A stretch of 64,000 nt of DNA from Flammeovirgaceae bacterium UBA2338. GTDB lineage: Bacteria > Bacteroidota > Bacteroidia > Cytophagales > Cyclobacteriaceae. Shown here in pieces: positions 41,401 to 48,529 of this stretch. The notes under the pieces were generated by a model. That model was not told the origin of the DNA. It was given only the letters and a program-made list of their open reading frames with translations, and ran no database searches. The translations under genes and the position numbers were made by a program. Each line of letters begins with the position of its first letter. Within the stretch, counting starts at the first letter, position 1. The stretch is from positions 102,695 through 166,694 of the forward strand of contig DDUM01000027.1 in NCBI GenBank assembly GCA_002344795.1, in the 5' to 3' direction.

Positions 41401-41723
41401 GTTCCCACCCAAATTACAGATGGATTGCTTTGCTGGATGGCCACTGCCCCAATGGACATAACAGCTTCTTCATCGAAAATAGGCTCCCACTTGATACCTC
41501 CGCTTGTTGACTTCCATAGACCACCTGAAGCCGAACCTACATACATTACATCGCGATCATTGACTACTACATCAATTGCCGTAATCCTACCGCTCATTGC
41601 TCCTGGGCCTATACTTCGCGCCTGCATACCCTTTAATTTCTCCATATCCAGTTTTTGTGCAGACACCACTGATACTCCCAGTATGAACACAAGCAGTAAT
41701 TTCAATTGTAAAAATTTTTGCAT
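38454..41723 (-). CDS. Secreted BNR/sortilin (VPS10)-like beta-propeller protein
   Basis: A 1089-residue exported protein. Signal peptide (LLLVFILGVSVVSAQ). Residues 30-780 hold repeated BNR/Asp-box motifs, for example SLDGGKNWKLM, TTDGGQTWEKI, TYDGGKTWAKR, SEDGGFKWKM, TRDGGKTWANL and SLDEGKSYTKW, which build two large beta-propellers of the sortilin/VPS10 or xyloglucanase type. A Lys/Glu-rich linker (about 805-845) leads to an Ig-like region and a helical C-terminal segment (about 950-1089). Often annotated as a glycosyl hydrolase, but no catalytic residues can be assigned from sequence alone. It ends just downstream of the palindromic repeat element (on its strand the element follows it). 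Confidence 0.85.
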   Translation of the reverse strand: MQKFLQLKLLLVFILGVSVVSAQKLDMEKLKGMQARSIGPGAMSGRITAIDVVVNDRDVMYVGSASGGLWKSTSGGIKWEPIFDEEAVMSIGAVAIQQSNPSVIWVGTGEGNPRNSLNGGYGVYKSLDGGKNWKLMGLEKTRNIHRIIVDPQDPNTVYVGAIGSPWGEHPERGVFKTTDGGQTWEKILYVNEKTGCAELVMDPTNPNKLFASMWEHRRWPWIFKSGGPGSGLHVTYDGGKTWAKRTDKDGLPAGDLGRIGIAISAKPEIVYALIESKKNGLYKSEDGGFKWKMVNENMGQIGDRPFYYGEIHADPKNENRLYTIFSEVNVSEDAGRSFSPLLPFSFNGVHPDHHAWWIHPEDPSFMLDGNDGGLNITHDMGKSWRFVENIPVGQFYHINVDMDQPYNVYGGMQDNGSWVGPAYVWRFGGIKNSYFQMLMFGDGFDMAPDPDNNRYGYGMSQQGFVGRWDKETGYTKNIRPSHPDVNVKLRYNWNSAFAQDPFDNSIIYFGSQFVHKSTNKGDTWEIISKDLTTNDPEKQKQHESGGLTMDATGAENHCTILTIAPSSNEQGVIWVGTDDGQVQLTRDGGKTWANLTSRIAGMPKGAWIPQIQASIHNKGEAFVVVNNYRQFDFKPYLFRTKDYGQTWESMVSGSQLGDNSYVLSVVQDPVEPKLIFVGTENGLFVSLDEGKSYTKWTSGYPAGLSTMDMVIHPREHDLVIGTFGRAVYVLDDIRPLREMVKSGAQTLNKTLHVFTPPDAYSVETMGPAGALFPGDGMFSGENRPLGALISYVINKPEDKKEEVKKEEPQTKSKRKGKSAEPVLVEEVKKEEKSTFKYDSVTLEVFNSAGEKIRTLKRLAPKDNGLNRMTWNLDEKGVRNPSRDKPKANAPEPGGATVLAGTYKLRVTYGDQKDSTMINVKSDPRYTTDAANLQARYNRVKELEGMKTLVATATERLRESKEIASDYEKRMKEANRDDLKDALDKTKAIKDSIDKVVDYILGAEDTRQGITSNEFPEPVSYINTAMYYANSSRDPISARDNVVYGHAEEKTKEILEKVNAFYKEQWPTYRSMMEGVSISPFKDYEPLNKN

Positions 41724-41824
41724 AATTAGATTTATTAGTTGGTTGAATACATTTTTAAAGATAGTAGTAGCAAGTACGCAAATCCATATTAAATGATTGC
41801 ATTTTCGGATTAGTAGCCTTTGCC

Positions 41825-42595
41825 TTATTTAGGCGGCTCAAAACTGAATTGAACTTCCTTGGCATTGAAATGATGGATTTGTCCATTTTCTCCAATCATC
41901 AGTCGGCCATGATCATCCACCCCTCCAATAACGCCCACAAACTCTCGTTCATTTGACCTAAATATCCTGCGTTCTCCAAATCCGAACAATGAGTTTAAAT
42001 AGTATTGCCTCACGCGATCATTTCCATTTTGCTTTATGGTGATATACCATTTCTCGAGATAGCCACATAGCCCCTCTAATGCACTCTGCAATTCGTAACT
42101 GATTCCTGAGACCATGGTCATTGAAACAGCATTGTTCAAATGGAATCCCTTTTGGTTTATATTAAGTCCAATACCAACGATCGAGTTGATAAACCCAGTC
42201 CCCTGAATTTGATTTTCAATTAAAATCCCACCGATTTTTCTGTCTTCCACCAGAATGTCATTGGGCCATTTCACACTCACTTTAGTGGAGAGTGTAGATT
42301 GGACAAAGTCTCTAACCGCCAGCGAAACCACCATATTGAGTAGAAACTGATCCTTAATGGCTAAAAATGAGGGCTTTAGAACAATGGACAAGGTTAAATT
42401 TTTTCCCGGCTCTGTCACCCAAGCGTTTCCTTGCTGGCCTCTGCCTCTCGATTGGTGGTTGGTTATAACAATAGTGCCTTCTGGCAAATCCTTCATTTGA
42501 CTCAATTCAAGCGCCATAGAATTTGTGGAGTGACATTCTGGCACAAAGACGAGCTTTTTGCCTATGAAAAGCGTATTGGCAAGGATTTTATACAC
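41825..42595 (-). CDS. birA: Biotin--[acetyl-CoA-carboxylase] ligase, monofunctional
   Basis: Transfers biotin to the carrier protein of acetyl-CoA carboxylase. The 256-residue protein has the biotin-binding motif SRGRGQQGNAW (about 49-59), KWPNDILV (about 109-116) and GGILIEN (about 122-128), with a short C-terminal SH3-like domain. It lacks the N-terminal helix-turn-helix of E. coli BirA, so it is unlikely to repress biotin genes. The start is a GTG at 42595. It is divergent from rsfS across 53 nt. Confidence 0.94.
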   Translation of the reverse strand: MYKILANTLFIGKKLVFVPECHSTNSMALELSQMKDLPEGTIVITNHQSRGRGQQGNAWVTEPGKNLTLSIVLKPSFLAIKDQFLLNMVVSLAVRDFVQSTLSTKVSVKWPNDILVEDRKIGGILIENQIQGTGFINSIVGIGLNINQKGFHLNNAVSMTMVSGISYELQSALEGLCGYLEKWYITIKQNGNDRVRQYYLNSLFGFGERRIFRSNEREFVGVIGGVDDHGRLMIGENGQIHHFNAKEVQFSFEPPK

Positions 42596-42605
42596 ACTAA
42601 ATGGT

Positions 42606-42613
42606 TAACTTTG
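42606..42613 (+). promoter_or_regulatory. Putative -7 promoter box for rsfS-ftsH
   Basis: TAACTTTG matches TAnnTTTG and lies 35 nt before the rsfS ATG, in the 53-nt gap between divergent birA and rsfS. The best TTG upstream (42578-42580) is 25 nt away, somewhat long for a -33 box. Confidence 0.38.
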
Positions 42614-42648
42614 TTGATTAAAACTGTAATAAAACCCTAAGATACTTA

Positions 42649-43020
42649 ATGGCCAAAAAAAAGGCGGGAAGTCAGTCTGAGATGTTGAGTCAGGCGATAG
42701 TGCAGGGCATGCAAGAGAAAAAGGCCAGTGATATCGTTATTTTGGACTTGAGAATGGCAAAAAACGCAGTTGCTGATTTTTTTGTCATTTGTTCTGGAAA
42801 TTCCGCGAGGCAATTAAGTGCCATCGCTGACGCCATTGATGAAATGGTCTCCAAAACACTGAATGAAAATCCATGGCACATTGAGGGCAAAAACAATAAA
42901 GAATGGGTGTTACTCGACTATATAACCGTAGTGGCACATGTTTTTCAAAATGAACGAAGATCCTACTATACTTTAGAAAACCTCTGGGGCGATGCTAAAA
43001 TCACCTCAATCGAAAATTAA
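42649..43020 (+). CDS. rsfS: Ribosome silencing factor RsfS
   Basis: Binds uL14 and blocks joining of ribosomal subunits during starvation. The 123-residue product has the RsfS/Iojap fold: KASDIVILDLR, then VADFFVICSGNSARQLSAIADAIDE (core DFFVICSGNS), then HIEGKNNKEWVLLDYITVVAHVF (core WVLLDY, VVHVF-like end). It ends with RRSYYTLENLWGDA, also typical. It begins with a few extra basic residues (AKKKAGS). The gene is 47 nt before ftsH; birA-rsfS-ftsH is a recurrent neighbourhood in Bacteroidota. Confidence 0.95.
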   Translation: MAKKKAGSQSEMLSQAIVQGMQEKKASDIVILDLRMAKNAVADFFVICSGNSARQLSAIADAIDEMVSKTLNENPWHIEGKNNKEWVLLDYITVVAHVFQNERRSYYTLENLWGDAKITSIEN

Positions 43021-43067
43021 AAGAACCAAAAAATCACGAAGACGTTATTGACTTGAATTACAATTGA

Positions 43068-45143
43068 ATGGCAGACAAGAAGAAAGATAATAATTTACTA
43101 CCACCACGCGGCCCAAAGGGCAATTATCAACTGTGGATAATCCTGGCTTTAGTTGCGGTAATACTCGCAGTAAGCTATTTCAACCGATCTGGGGATCTTA
43201 TTGAAATCCAATCCAGCGCTTTTGAAGACATTGTTCAGCGGAGAGACGCACAAAATATAGTGGTAATTAAAAATGAGGATCTCGTTGAGATTACACTTAA
43301 ACAAGAAGCGTTGCAAAACGCAGTTTATCGCAACGAATTGGAAAGCAGCAGCCCTTTTGGTGTAAGCCCTACAGGACCTCACTATAAAATGCGCATTGGC
43401 ACCATTGATCAATTCGCCAACTATTACAAGGAAATCACCGAAAAAATCCCGAAAAATGATCGTATTGATTTGAAATACGAAGAGCGAAGCGATTTTACAG
43501 GCATGATGCTCAACTGGGGATTTTTATTCCTCTTGCTCTTTGGATTCTGGATGCTGATGCGCAGAATGACCGGAGGGGGTGGCCCAGGGGGTCAAATATT
43601 TAATATCGGAAAGTCAAAAGCGGCATTGTTTGATGCTGAAAATAAGGTAAAGATCACTTTTGAAGATGTTGCAGGACTGGAGGAAGCCAAGGAAGAAATC
43701 CGGGAGATTGTCGAGTTCTTAAAGAACCCAGGTAAATTCACCAAGTTGGGAGGCAAAATTCCAAAAGGCGCACTATTGGTGGGCCCTCCAGGTACAGGAA
43801 AAACGTTGTTAGCAAAAGCAGTAGCCGGAGAGGCTGCAGTACCTTTCTTTTCACTATCGGGATCTGACTTTGTTGAAATGTTTGTGGGTGTAGGTGCCGC
43901 ACGTGTACGGGATCTGTTTAAACAAGCAAAAGAGAAGGCTCCTTGTATTGTGTTCATTGATGAGATTGATGCAATTGGTAGATCAAGAGGAAGAGGACAA
44001 ATGCCAGGTTCAAACGATGAGCGTGAAAATACTTTGAACTCGTTGCTGGTAGAGATGGATGGTTTCGCTACTGATAGTGGAGTAATCATTTTGGCAGCAA
44101 CCAACCGACCTGACGTGCTGGATACTGCCCTTCTTCGTCCGGGTCGTTTCGATCGACAGATCAGTATTGATAAACCGGACATTTCCGGTCGTGAGCAAAT
44201 ATTTAGAGTTCATCTTAAGCCAATTAAATTGGCGAAAGAGGTCGACTCAAAAAAATTGGCCGCACAAACCCCGGGGTTTGCCGGAGCAGAGATTGCCAAC
44301 GTTTGTAATGAGGCTGCACTGATAGCTGCAAGAAAAGATAAGAAGGAAGTAGACATGCAGGACTTTCAGGATGCAATCGACAGAGTAATTGGCGGATTGG
44401 AAAGAAAGACCAAGATCATTTCTCCTGAAGAAAAATTGATTGTGGCTTACCATGAAGCCGGACATGCCGTGGCTGGCTGGTTTCTTGAGCACGCAGATCC
44501 TTTGGTGAAAGTGAGTATCGTTCCCAGAGGTGCTGCCGCATTAGGGTATGCGCAGTATCTACCCAAAGAACAATTCTTGTATCAAACTGAACAGTTGATG
44601 GATGAGATGTGTATGACTTTTGGAGGTCGTGCCGCTGAAGAACTGGTTTTTGGCAAAATCTCTACAGGTGCTTTGAGTGATTTGGAGCGAACTACCAAAA
44701 TGGCATACAGCATTGTTACTGTTTATGGTATGAATAAGGAGATTGGAAATCTTTCGTTCCACGATTCAAAGCAATCTGAATACAATTTCCAAAAACCCTA
44801 CTCTGAGGCCACCGCAGAAAAAATTGATGTGGAGGTAAGGAAGATCATTGACGAAGCTTTTACGCGTACCCTGAATCTTTTGACTAAACATCGCGATCAC
44901 CTCGAGGTAATCGCGCAAGAACTACTGGAGAAGGAGATACTATTTCAGTCAGATCTGGAAAGGTTAATTGGCAAGCGTCCATTTGCTGCTGAAACTACCT
45001 ACCAAAAATTCACCAATAAACAAACTGCCTCAGAGATAAAAGAAGAGGAAGAGGCTGCCGCAAAGGTAAAGGCAGAGGCAGAGAAGGATGATGAAGCCGC
45101 TGTGGTAGAACAGAAAGATACGGGAGGTAGTACAGCAAACTAA
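43068..45143 (+). CDS. ftsH: ATP-dependent zinc metalloprotease FtsH
   Basis: Membrane-anchored AAA+ protease that degrades unneeded or damaged membrane and cytoplasmic proteins. The 691-residue chain has two transmembrane helices (about 22-40 and 148-164) flanking a periplasmic domain, a Gly-rich linker (MTGGGGPGGQ), the ATPase with Walker A GPPGTGKT (239-246), Walker B IVFIDEIDAIG, and SRH TNRPDVLDTALLRPGR, then the protease with zinc motif HEAGH (462-466). The C-terminal ~60 residues are Glu/Lys/Ala-rich. It is followed by a strong terminator. Confidence 0.98.
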   Translation: MADKKKDNNLLPPRGPKGNYQLWIILALVAVILAVSYFNRSGDLIEIQSSAFEDIVQRRDAQNIVVIKNEDLVEITLKQEALQNAVYRNELESSSPFGVSPTGPHYKMRIGTIDQFANYYKEITEKIPKNDRIDLKYEERSDFTGMMLNWGFLFLLLFGFWMLMRRMTGGGGPGGQIFNIGKSKAALFDAENKVKITFEDVAGLEEAKEEIREIVEFLKNPGKFTKLGGKIPKGALLVGPPGTGKTLLAKAVAGEAAVPFFSLSGSDFVEMFVGVGAARVRDLFKQAKEKAPCIVFIDEIDAIGRSRGRGQMPGSNDERENTLNSLLVEMDGFATDSGVIILAATNRPDVLDTALLRPGRFDRQISIDKPDISGREQIFRVHLKPIKLAKEVDSKKLAAQTPGFAGAEIANVCNEAALIAARKDKKEVDMQDFQDAIDRVIGGLERKTKIISPEEKLIVAYHEAGHAVAGWFLEHADPLVKVSIVPRGAAALGYAQYLPKEQFLYQTEQLMDEMCMTFGGRAAEELVFGKISTGALSDLERTTKMAYSIVTVYGMNKEIGNLSFHDSKQSEYNFQKPYSEATAEKIDVEVRKIIDEAFTRTLNLLTKHRDHLEVIAQELLEKEILFQSDLERLIGKRPFAAETTYQKFTNKQTASEIKEEEEAAAKVKAEAEKDDEAAVVEQKDTGGSTAN

Positions 45144-45167
45144 TTGGTTAACACCAAACAATAATTG

Positions 45168-45198
45168 AATCAGGTACCCAGGTACCTGATTTTTTTTA
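45168..45198 (+). terminator. Rho-independent terminator after ftsH
   Basis: AATCAGGTACC followed by GGTACCTGATT forms an almost continuous palindrome (11-bp arms, 2-nt centre) and is followed by a run of Ts. It lies 25 nt after the ftsH stop and 60 nt before the lpxH-like start. Confidence 0.9.
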
Positions 45199-45257
45199 TT
45201 AGCAAGTTATTATTAACTCGCATAGGAAGTGAATATTCATTGCAACCCGTTTTTATT

Positions 45258-46031
45258 ATGAAGAAAGAGGTAATTCAACTACCGTCAGGTAAGAAGATAT
45301 ACTTCGCTTCTGATTTTCATCTGGGTGTGCCCACTCATGAGGCCAGCCTCACACGAGAAAAAAGAATTATCAAATGGCTGGATTATGTTAAGGAAGATGC
45401 ACACTCCATCTACCTGCTGGGAGACATATTTGACTTTTGGTTTGAATACAAACATGTTATACCAAAAGGTTTTATAAGGCTTCAGGGGAAATTGGCTCAA
45501 CTGAGGGATGATGGACTACCCATTTATTTTTTTACAGGCAATCACGACATGTGGATGTTTGACTACTTCCCGAAAGAACTTGGCATTCCCATTTATCGTG
45601 AACCCATCGAATTGGAAATTGGAAATCAGAAATTAATGATAGGACATGGGGATGGGCTAGGTCCAGGAGATTCATCATACAAGATTCTAAAAAAATTCTT
45701 CAACAGCAGATGGTGTCAATGGCTTTTTGCCAGACTTCATCCTAATCTTGGTATAGGCATTGCTAAGGTATGGAGTAGAAGCAGCCGGATAACCAATATG
45801 AAGAAAGAAGAGAAATTCAAAGGGGAGGAAAATGAGTATCTGCTCACCTACTGTCGTGAGTTAGAAAAAAATAGCCATCACGATTTTTATGTATTCGGTC
45901 ATCGTCATTTGCCCCTGGATCTGGAAGTGGGCAGCAACAGCAGATATATTAATCTGGGCGAATGGGTAAACTTTAATACCTATGCCGTGTATGATGGCTC
46001 ATCCATCCAACTAGAAACTTTTAGCGGATGA
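45258..46031 (+). CDS. UDP-2,3-diacylglucosamine diphosphatase, LpxH-like
   Basis: Lipid A biosynthesis: hydrolyses UDP-2,3-diacylglucosamine to lipid X. The 257-residue calcineurin-like phosphoesterase starts at the ATG at 45258; longer frames add a hydrophobic stretch not seen in the family. Metal-binding motifs appear in order: ASDFHLG (Asp, His), GDIFDFWFEY (Asp), GNHDMW (Asn, His), GHGDGLGPGD (His, Asp), and YVFGHRHLP (His). The basic helical insert HPNLGIGIAKVWSRSSR (about 165-182) forms the lipid-binding cap. The downstream gene overlaps by ATGA. Confidence 0.88.
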   Translation: MKKEVIQLPSGKKIYFASDFHLGVPTHEASLTREKRIIKWLDYVKEDAHSIYLLGDIFDFWFEYKHVIPKGFIRLQGKLAQLRDDGLPIYFFTGNHDMWMFDYFPKELGIPIYREPIELEIGNQKLMIGHGDGLGPGDSSYKILKKFFNSRWCQWLFARLHPNLGIGIAKVWSRSSRITNMKKEEKFKGEENEYLLTYCRELEKNSHHDFYVFGHRHLPLDLEVGSNSRYINLGEWVNFNTYAVYDGSSIQLETFSG

Positions 46032-46828
46032 AATACTTCCTGTCATTGGTGCTGGTGATTACGCAATTGACGTCCTATGCTCAATTGAATAAGATCAAAG
46101 AGTTGGATATGACCCACATCTTAAACTCTTCAGTCGACAGGTTGGGGAATTTTTATTTTGTGCTTTCTACCGGAGTCATGCAAAAATATGATCCGGATGG
46201 CAACCTGTTAAATGAAGTTAAAGATGGTGTTGTCCCTTTAACGCTTCTTGAACCATGGAACCCTTTAAAAGTCTTCACTTATTCAAATAAAAGTAAGCTG
46301 ATTAAATATTGGGATCATCACCTGGCCTTACTTGTAGAAAAACCATTGGAACCCTCATTCAGTATAACTCCACGACTCGTTTGCCCTGCCAATGAGGTGC
46401 ACAAAGCGTGGATATTGGATGCGGCTGACTATACCCTAAAAAAAGTGAACCTCGCAACCAACGAGATTGAGATTGATGCAGTGCTTCCCAAAGAATGGGC
46501 AATTGATGATTCCAATTATGTTTTCATGCGTGAGTACCAGAACAGGATTTTCTTATTAGATAAAAATAAAGGAATTCTCATGCTGAATATGTTGGGCAAG
46601 CTGATCACCACAATTGAAGTGAAGGGGTTAGAATATTTTAATTTTATGGGTGAAGAGCTATGCTATAGAGAGAATGGCAAGATCCTCCTTTTTGATCTAT
46701 TTACAGGAGAGACAAGAAAAATGGCAGACCTACCAGAACCGGGTAATATTTTATTCACCATTATTACGGATGAAAGATTAGTAGTAGGACGGAAAGGAAA
46801 AGTAATTTTCTATACACTCAATCAGTAG
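46028..46828 (+). CDS. Secreted beta-propeller-like protein of unknown function
   Basis: A 266-residue protein with a signal peptide (YFLSLVLVITQLTSYAQ). The mature part shows repeated strand motifs of about 40 residues (VDRLGNFYFVLSTGVMQKYDPDGN, KAWILDAADYTLKKVNL, NRIFLLDKNKGILMLNM, KILLFDLFTGETRK), suggesting an NHL- or WD-type propeller of perhaps six blades. No domain name can be assigned. Overlap with the LpxH-like gene by four bases suggests co-translation. The 286 nt after it hold no gene I can support, only short inverted copies of TTGACAA-type words. Confidence 0.6.
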   Translation: MKYFLSLVLVITQLTSYAQLNKIKELDMTHILNSSVDRLGNFYFVLSTGVMQKYDPDGNLLNEVKDGVVPLTLLEPWNPLKVFTYSNKSKLIKYWDHHLALLVEKPLEPSFSITPRLVCPANEVHKAWILDAADYTLKKVNLATNEIEIDAVLPKEWAIDDSNYVFMREYQNRIFLLDKNKGILMLNMLGKLITTIEVKGLEYFNFMGEELCYRENGKILLFDLFTGETRKMADLPEPGNILFTIITDERLVVGRKGKVIFYTLNQ

Positions 46829-47114
46829 CCTTAAGGCTAAATTGACAATTGATGAAAATCAGTTGACAACCTATGGATAAAGGAAAAGGATAATTCATCC
46901 TTAAACAATTGTCAAATACAAATTTGTCAACTATCAATCCCCCACGGATACAGTCCTTTCAGCCAATGCTGAACTAGTTCTTTCTTCATATCCGTTCATC
47001 CTCCGTCCGAATTTGAACACAAATTCAATTTCAACACGCTAATACAGCACCAAAAATCGAATTGTAAAGCTGGCATTATTTTTAATACTACAATTAGGAA
47101 TTAATTATTGAACA

Positions 47115-47465
47115 ATGAAAAAATACCAATTGGGTGAGTTTGAAGAGATTGTAATGCTAACAGTAGCCATCCTTTACAAGGAAGCCTATGGTGTCTCTAT
47201 TAAAAAAGAAATTGAAACAAGGCTAAAACGAAGTGTTAGTGTAGGCGCACTTCAATCTGCCTTAAAGAGATTGGAAGATAAAGGTTATCTAAAATCTTTT
47301 GAAGGAGGTGCAACAGAAGAAAGAGCAGGCCGGCCCAAGAAATTCTTTCAAATAACCGCATTGGGAAAACGAGCTCTGGAGCATGTGAAGAGCACACGTG
47401 ATGAGTTGTGGAATTTAATCCCAAATATGGCATGGAACTCAAAGATGTTAGGATCATCCCTATAA
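47115..47465 (+). CDS. PadR family transcriptional regulator
   Basis: A 116-residue winged-helix regulator. The PadR N-terminal domain is clear: LGEFEEIVMLTVAILYKEAYGVSIKKEIETR, with the wing region SVGALQSALKRLEDKGYLKSFEG and RPKKFFQITALGKRALE. It lacks the C-terminal dimerisation helix domain of larger PadR proteins. In Bacteroidota and Acidobacteria, PadR genes often sit directly before FtsX/MacB-type permeases that carry a prefix domain. Here the matching permease (48530-51151) lies 1.06 kb downstream, beyond repeats, a permease fragment and a transposase gene. Confidence 0.9.
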   Translation: MKKYQLGEFEEIVMLTVAILYKEAYGVSIKKEIETRLKRSVSVGALQSALKRLEDKGYLKSFEGGATEERAGRPKKFFQITALGKRALEHVKSTRDELWNLIPNMAWNSKMLGSSL

Positions 47466-47469
47466 ATGG

Positions 47470-47520
47470 CAGTGTCACCCCTTCAGGGTTCACTTTTAAC
47501 ACGACAATGTCGTTCTATAA
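47470..47520. repeat. Left copy of a 51-nt direct repeat flanking the RAYT/permease-fragment region
   Basis: Reads CAGTGTCACCCCTTCAGGGT and continues to TTCTATAA. The same sequence with about six differences recurs at 48401-48451. It starts 4 nt after the PadR stop and contains the palindrome ACCCCTTCAGGGT. Confidence 0.8.
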
Positions 47521-47527
47521 TCATTCC

Positions 47528-47540
47528 ATCCCTTCGGGAT
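47528..47540. repeat. REP-like palindrome
   Basis: ATCCCTTCGGGAT: 5-bp arms around a TTC centre. It is one of at least six palindromes of the form (A/T)CCCC-TTC/GAA-GGGG(T/A) confined to the region 47470-48451. Confidence 0.55.
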
Positions 47541-47566
47541 TAAAGGGAAGGAGCTTTATAAAAAAT

Positions 47567-47623
47567 GATGATAACCCCGAAGGGTGAAAGGAATATAGAA
47601 ACCCATGTTAACAAATTAAAAAC
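47567..47623. repeat. Long REP-like direct repeat, copy 1
   Basis: Begins GATGATAACCCCGAAGGGTG and ends in ACAAATTAAAAAC. About 57 nt long. The same unit recurs at 47858-47916 with a full ACCCCGAAGGGGT palindrome. The gap between the two copies holds the permease fragment. Confidence 0.7.
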
Positions 47624-47674
47624 ACCAACAGTTTGGAATTTTACGATCAAAGAACATTTACAAAAATTTTAGAA

Positions 47675-47783
47675 ATGAAAAGGAAGGTTACCCCCAAAAC
47701 TCCCCCAGAATTTCTTTCATTGGCTCTGTCGTTCGAAATTGGTGAGCTCTATTGAAGGAGATTTGACAAAGTTATATGAGTAA
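47675..47783 (+). pseudogene. Decayed fragment of an FtsX-type permease, prefix-domain end
   Basis: Opens with an ATG reading MKRKVTPKTPPEF, which parallels MKSEKHNPPKF at the start of the permease gene at 48530. A frameshift (loss of roughly 10 nt by comparison) then follows. In the next frame it reads FFHWLCRSKLVSSIEGDLTK and LYE before a TAA, closely matching FFRWFCHPKLVSSIEGDLME and LYE in that permease. DNA identity is strong over the last 50 nt. Everything beyond this point of the gene is missing. It cannot encode a functional permease and is either a decayed paralogue or an aborted duplication. Confidence 0.8.
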
Positions 47784-47857
47784 GGAAGAAATGGTTGAGT
47801 TAATTAAATTCAATAAATACTATAGTAATGAACAACACAAGACTATCATAATAAATT

Positions 47858-47927
47858 GATGACAACCCCGAAGGGGTGAAAGGATTATAGAAATCGTTGT
47901 TCAACAAATTAAAAACCCCGAAGGGGT
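47858..47927. repeat. REP-like direct repeat copy 2 plus a third palindrome, upstream of the transposase gene
   Basis: 47858-47916 is the second copy of the unit at 47567-47623. Perfect palindromes ACCCC-GAA-GGGGT lie at 47865-47877 and 47915-47927. The second ends 8 nt before the transposase ATG, the position expected for an element recognised by its own RAYT. Confidence 0.75.
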
Positions 47928-47935
47928 GACATTCT

Positions 47936-48397
47936 ATGGCGGGAACATTTTCACAGATCTACATTCAGGTCATCTTTGCTGTAAAGGGCAGAGAAAATTT
48001 ATTGCAAAAACCATGGAGAGAAGATGCATTCAAATACATAGCAGGTGTTGTCAAAAACAAAGGTCACAAACCAATTATTGTAAACGGTGTATCGGACCAT
48101 GTTCACTTATTCATAGGGCTTAAACCTGCAATGGCATTGTCCGATTTGGTTCGTGACATTAAAAACAATACATCAAATTTCATAAACGAAAAGCAATACA
48201 TTAAGGGAAAATTTTCATGGCAAGAGGGATACGGGGCATTCTCCTACGCTCATTCTCAAATGAATCAGGTATATCAGTACATATTGAATCAAGAGGAACA
48301 TCATAAAAACCAAACGTTTAAAGAAGAATACCTGAGCCTTCTCAAAGAATTTGAAATTGAACATGATGAAAAATATCTATTCGAATGGATAAAGTAA
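47936..48397 (+). mobile_element. IS200/RAYT-like Y1 (HUH) transposase gene
   Basis: A 153-residue intact coding region. It has the Y1 single-strand transposase layout: FSQIYIQVIFAVKGRENLL at the N-terminus, the HUH motif in VSDHVHLFIGL (His-Val-His, about 56-66), WQEGYGAFSYAHS, and QVYQYILNQEEHHKNQTF carrying the candidate catalytic Tyr. The product size and the REP-like palindromes on both sides fit REP-associated tyrosine transposases or solitary IS200-type TnpA. There is no TnpB. In this position it separates PadR from its likely permease target. Confidence 0.87.
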
Positions 48398-48400
48398 TGA

Positions 48401-48451
48401 CAGTGTCACCACTTCAGGGTTCAGTTTTAACACGACAATATCGGTCTAATA
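48401..48451. repeat. Right copy of the 51-nt direct repeat
   Basis: 45 of 51 positions agree with 47470-47520 by my count. It starts 3 nt after the transposase stop and ends 78 nt before the permease ATG. The ACCACTTCAGGGT palindrome here has one arm altered, consistent with decay. Confidence 0.8.
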
Positions 48452-48529
48452 AGTTGACAATCGGCAATTGACAGCAGGCAACATGTTATCAATTGTTTTT
48501 TGCCAACTCTCAATTATAGAATTGAAAAA

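Noticed and set aside
38454..41723. Annotation of the BNR protein as a glycosyl hydrolase with assigned catalytic residues
   Set aside because: Only Asp-box repeats are visible; no catalytic pair can be assigned.
46829..47114. Possible small gene or ncRNA between the propeller-like gene and PadR
   Set aside because: No start-stop frame of credible composition, and no terminator-like T-tract after the TAGCCTTAAGGCTA palindrome; only scattered TTGACAA/TTGTCAA words.
47470..48451. CRISPR-like array from the repeated palindromes
   Set aside because: The repeats differ in length and spacing and there are no uniform spacers or cas genes; they fit REP-type elements.
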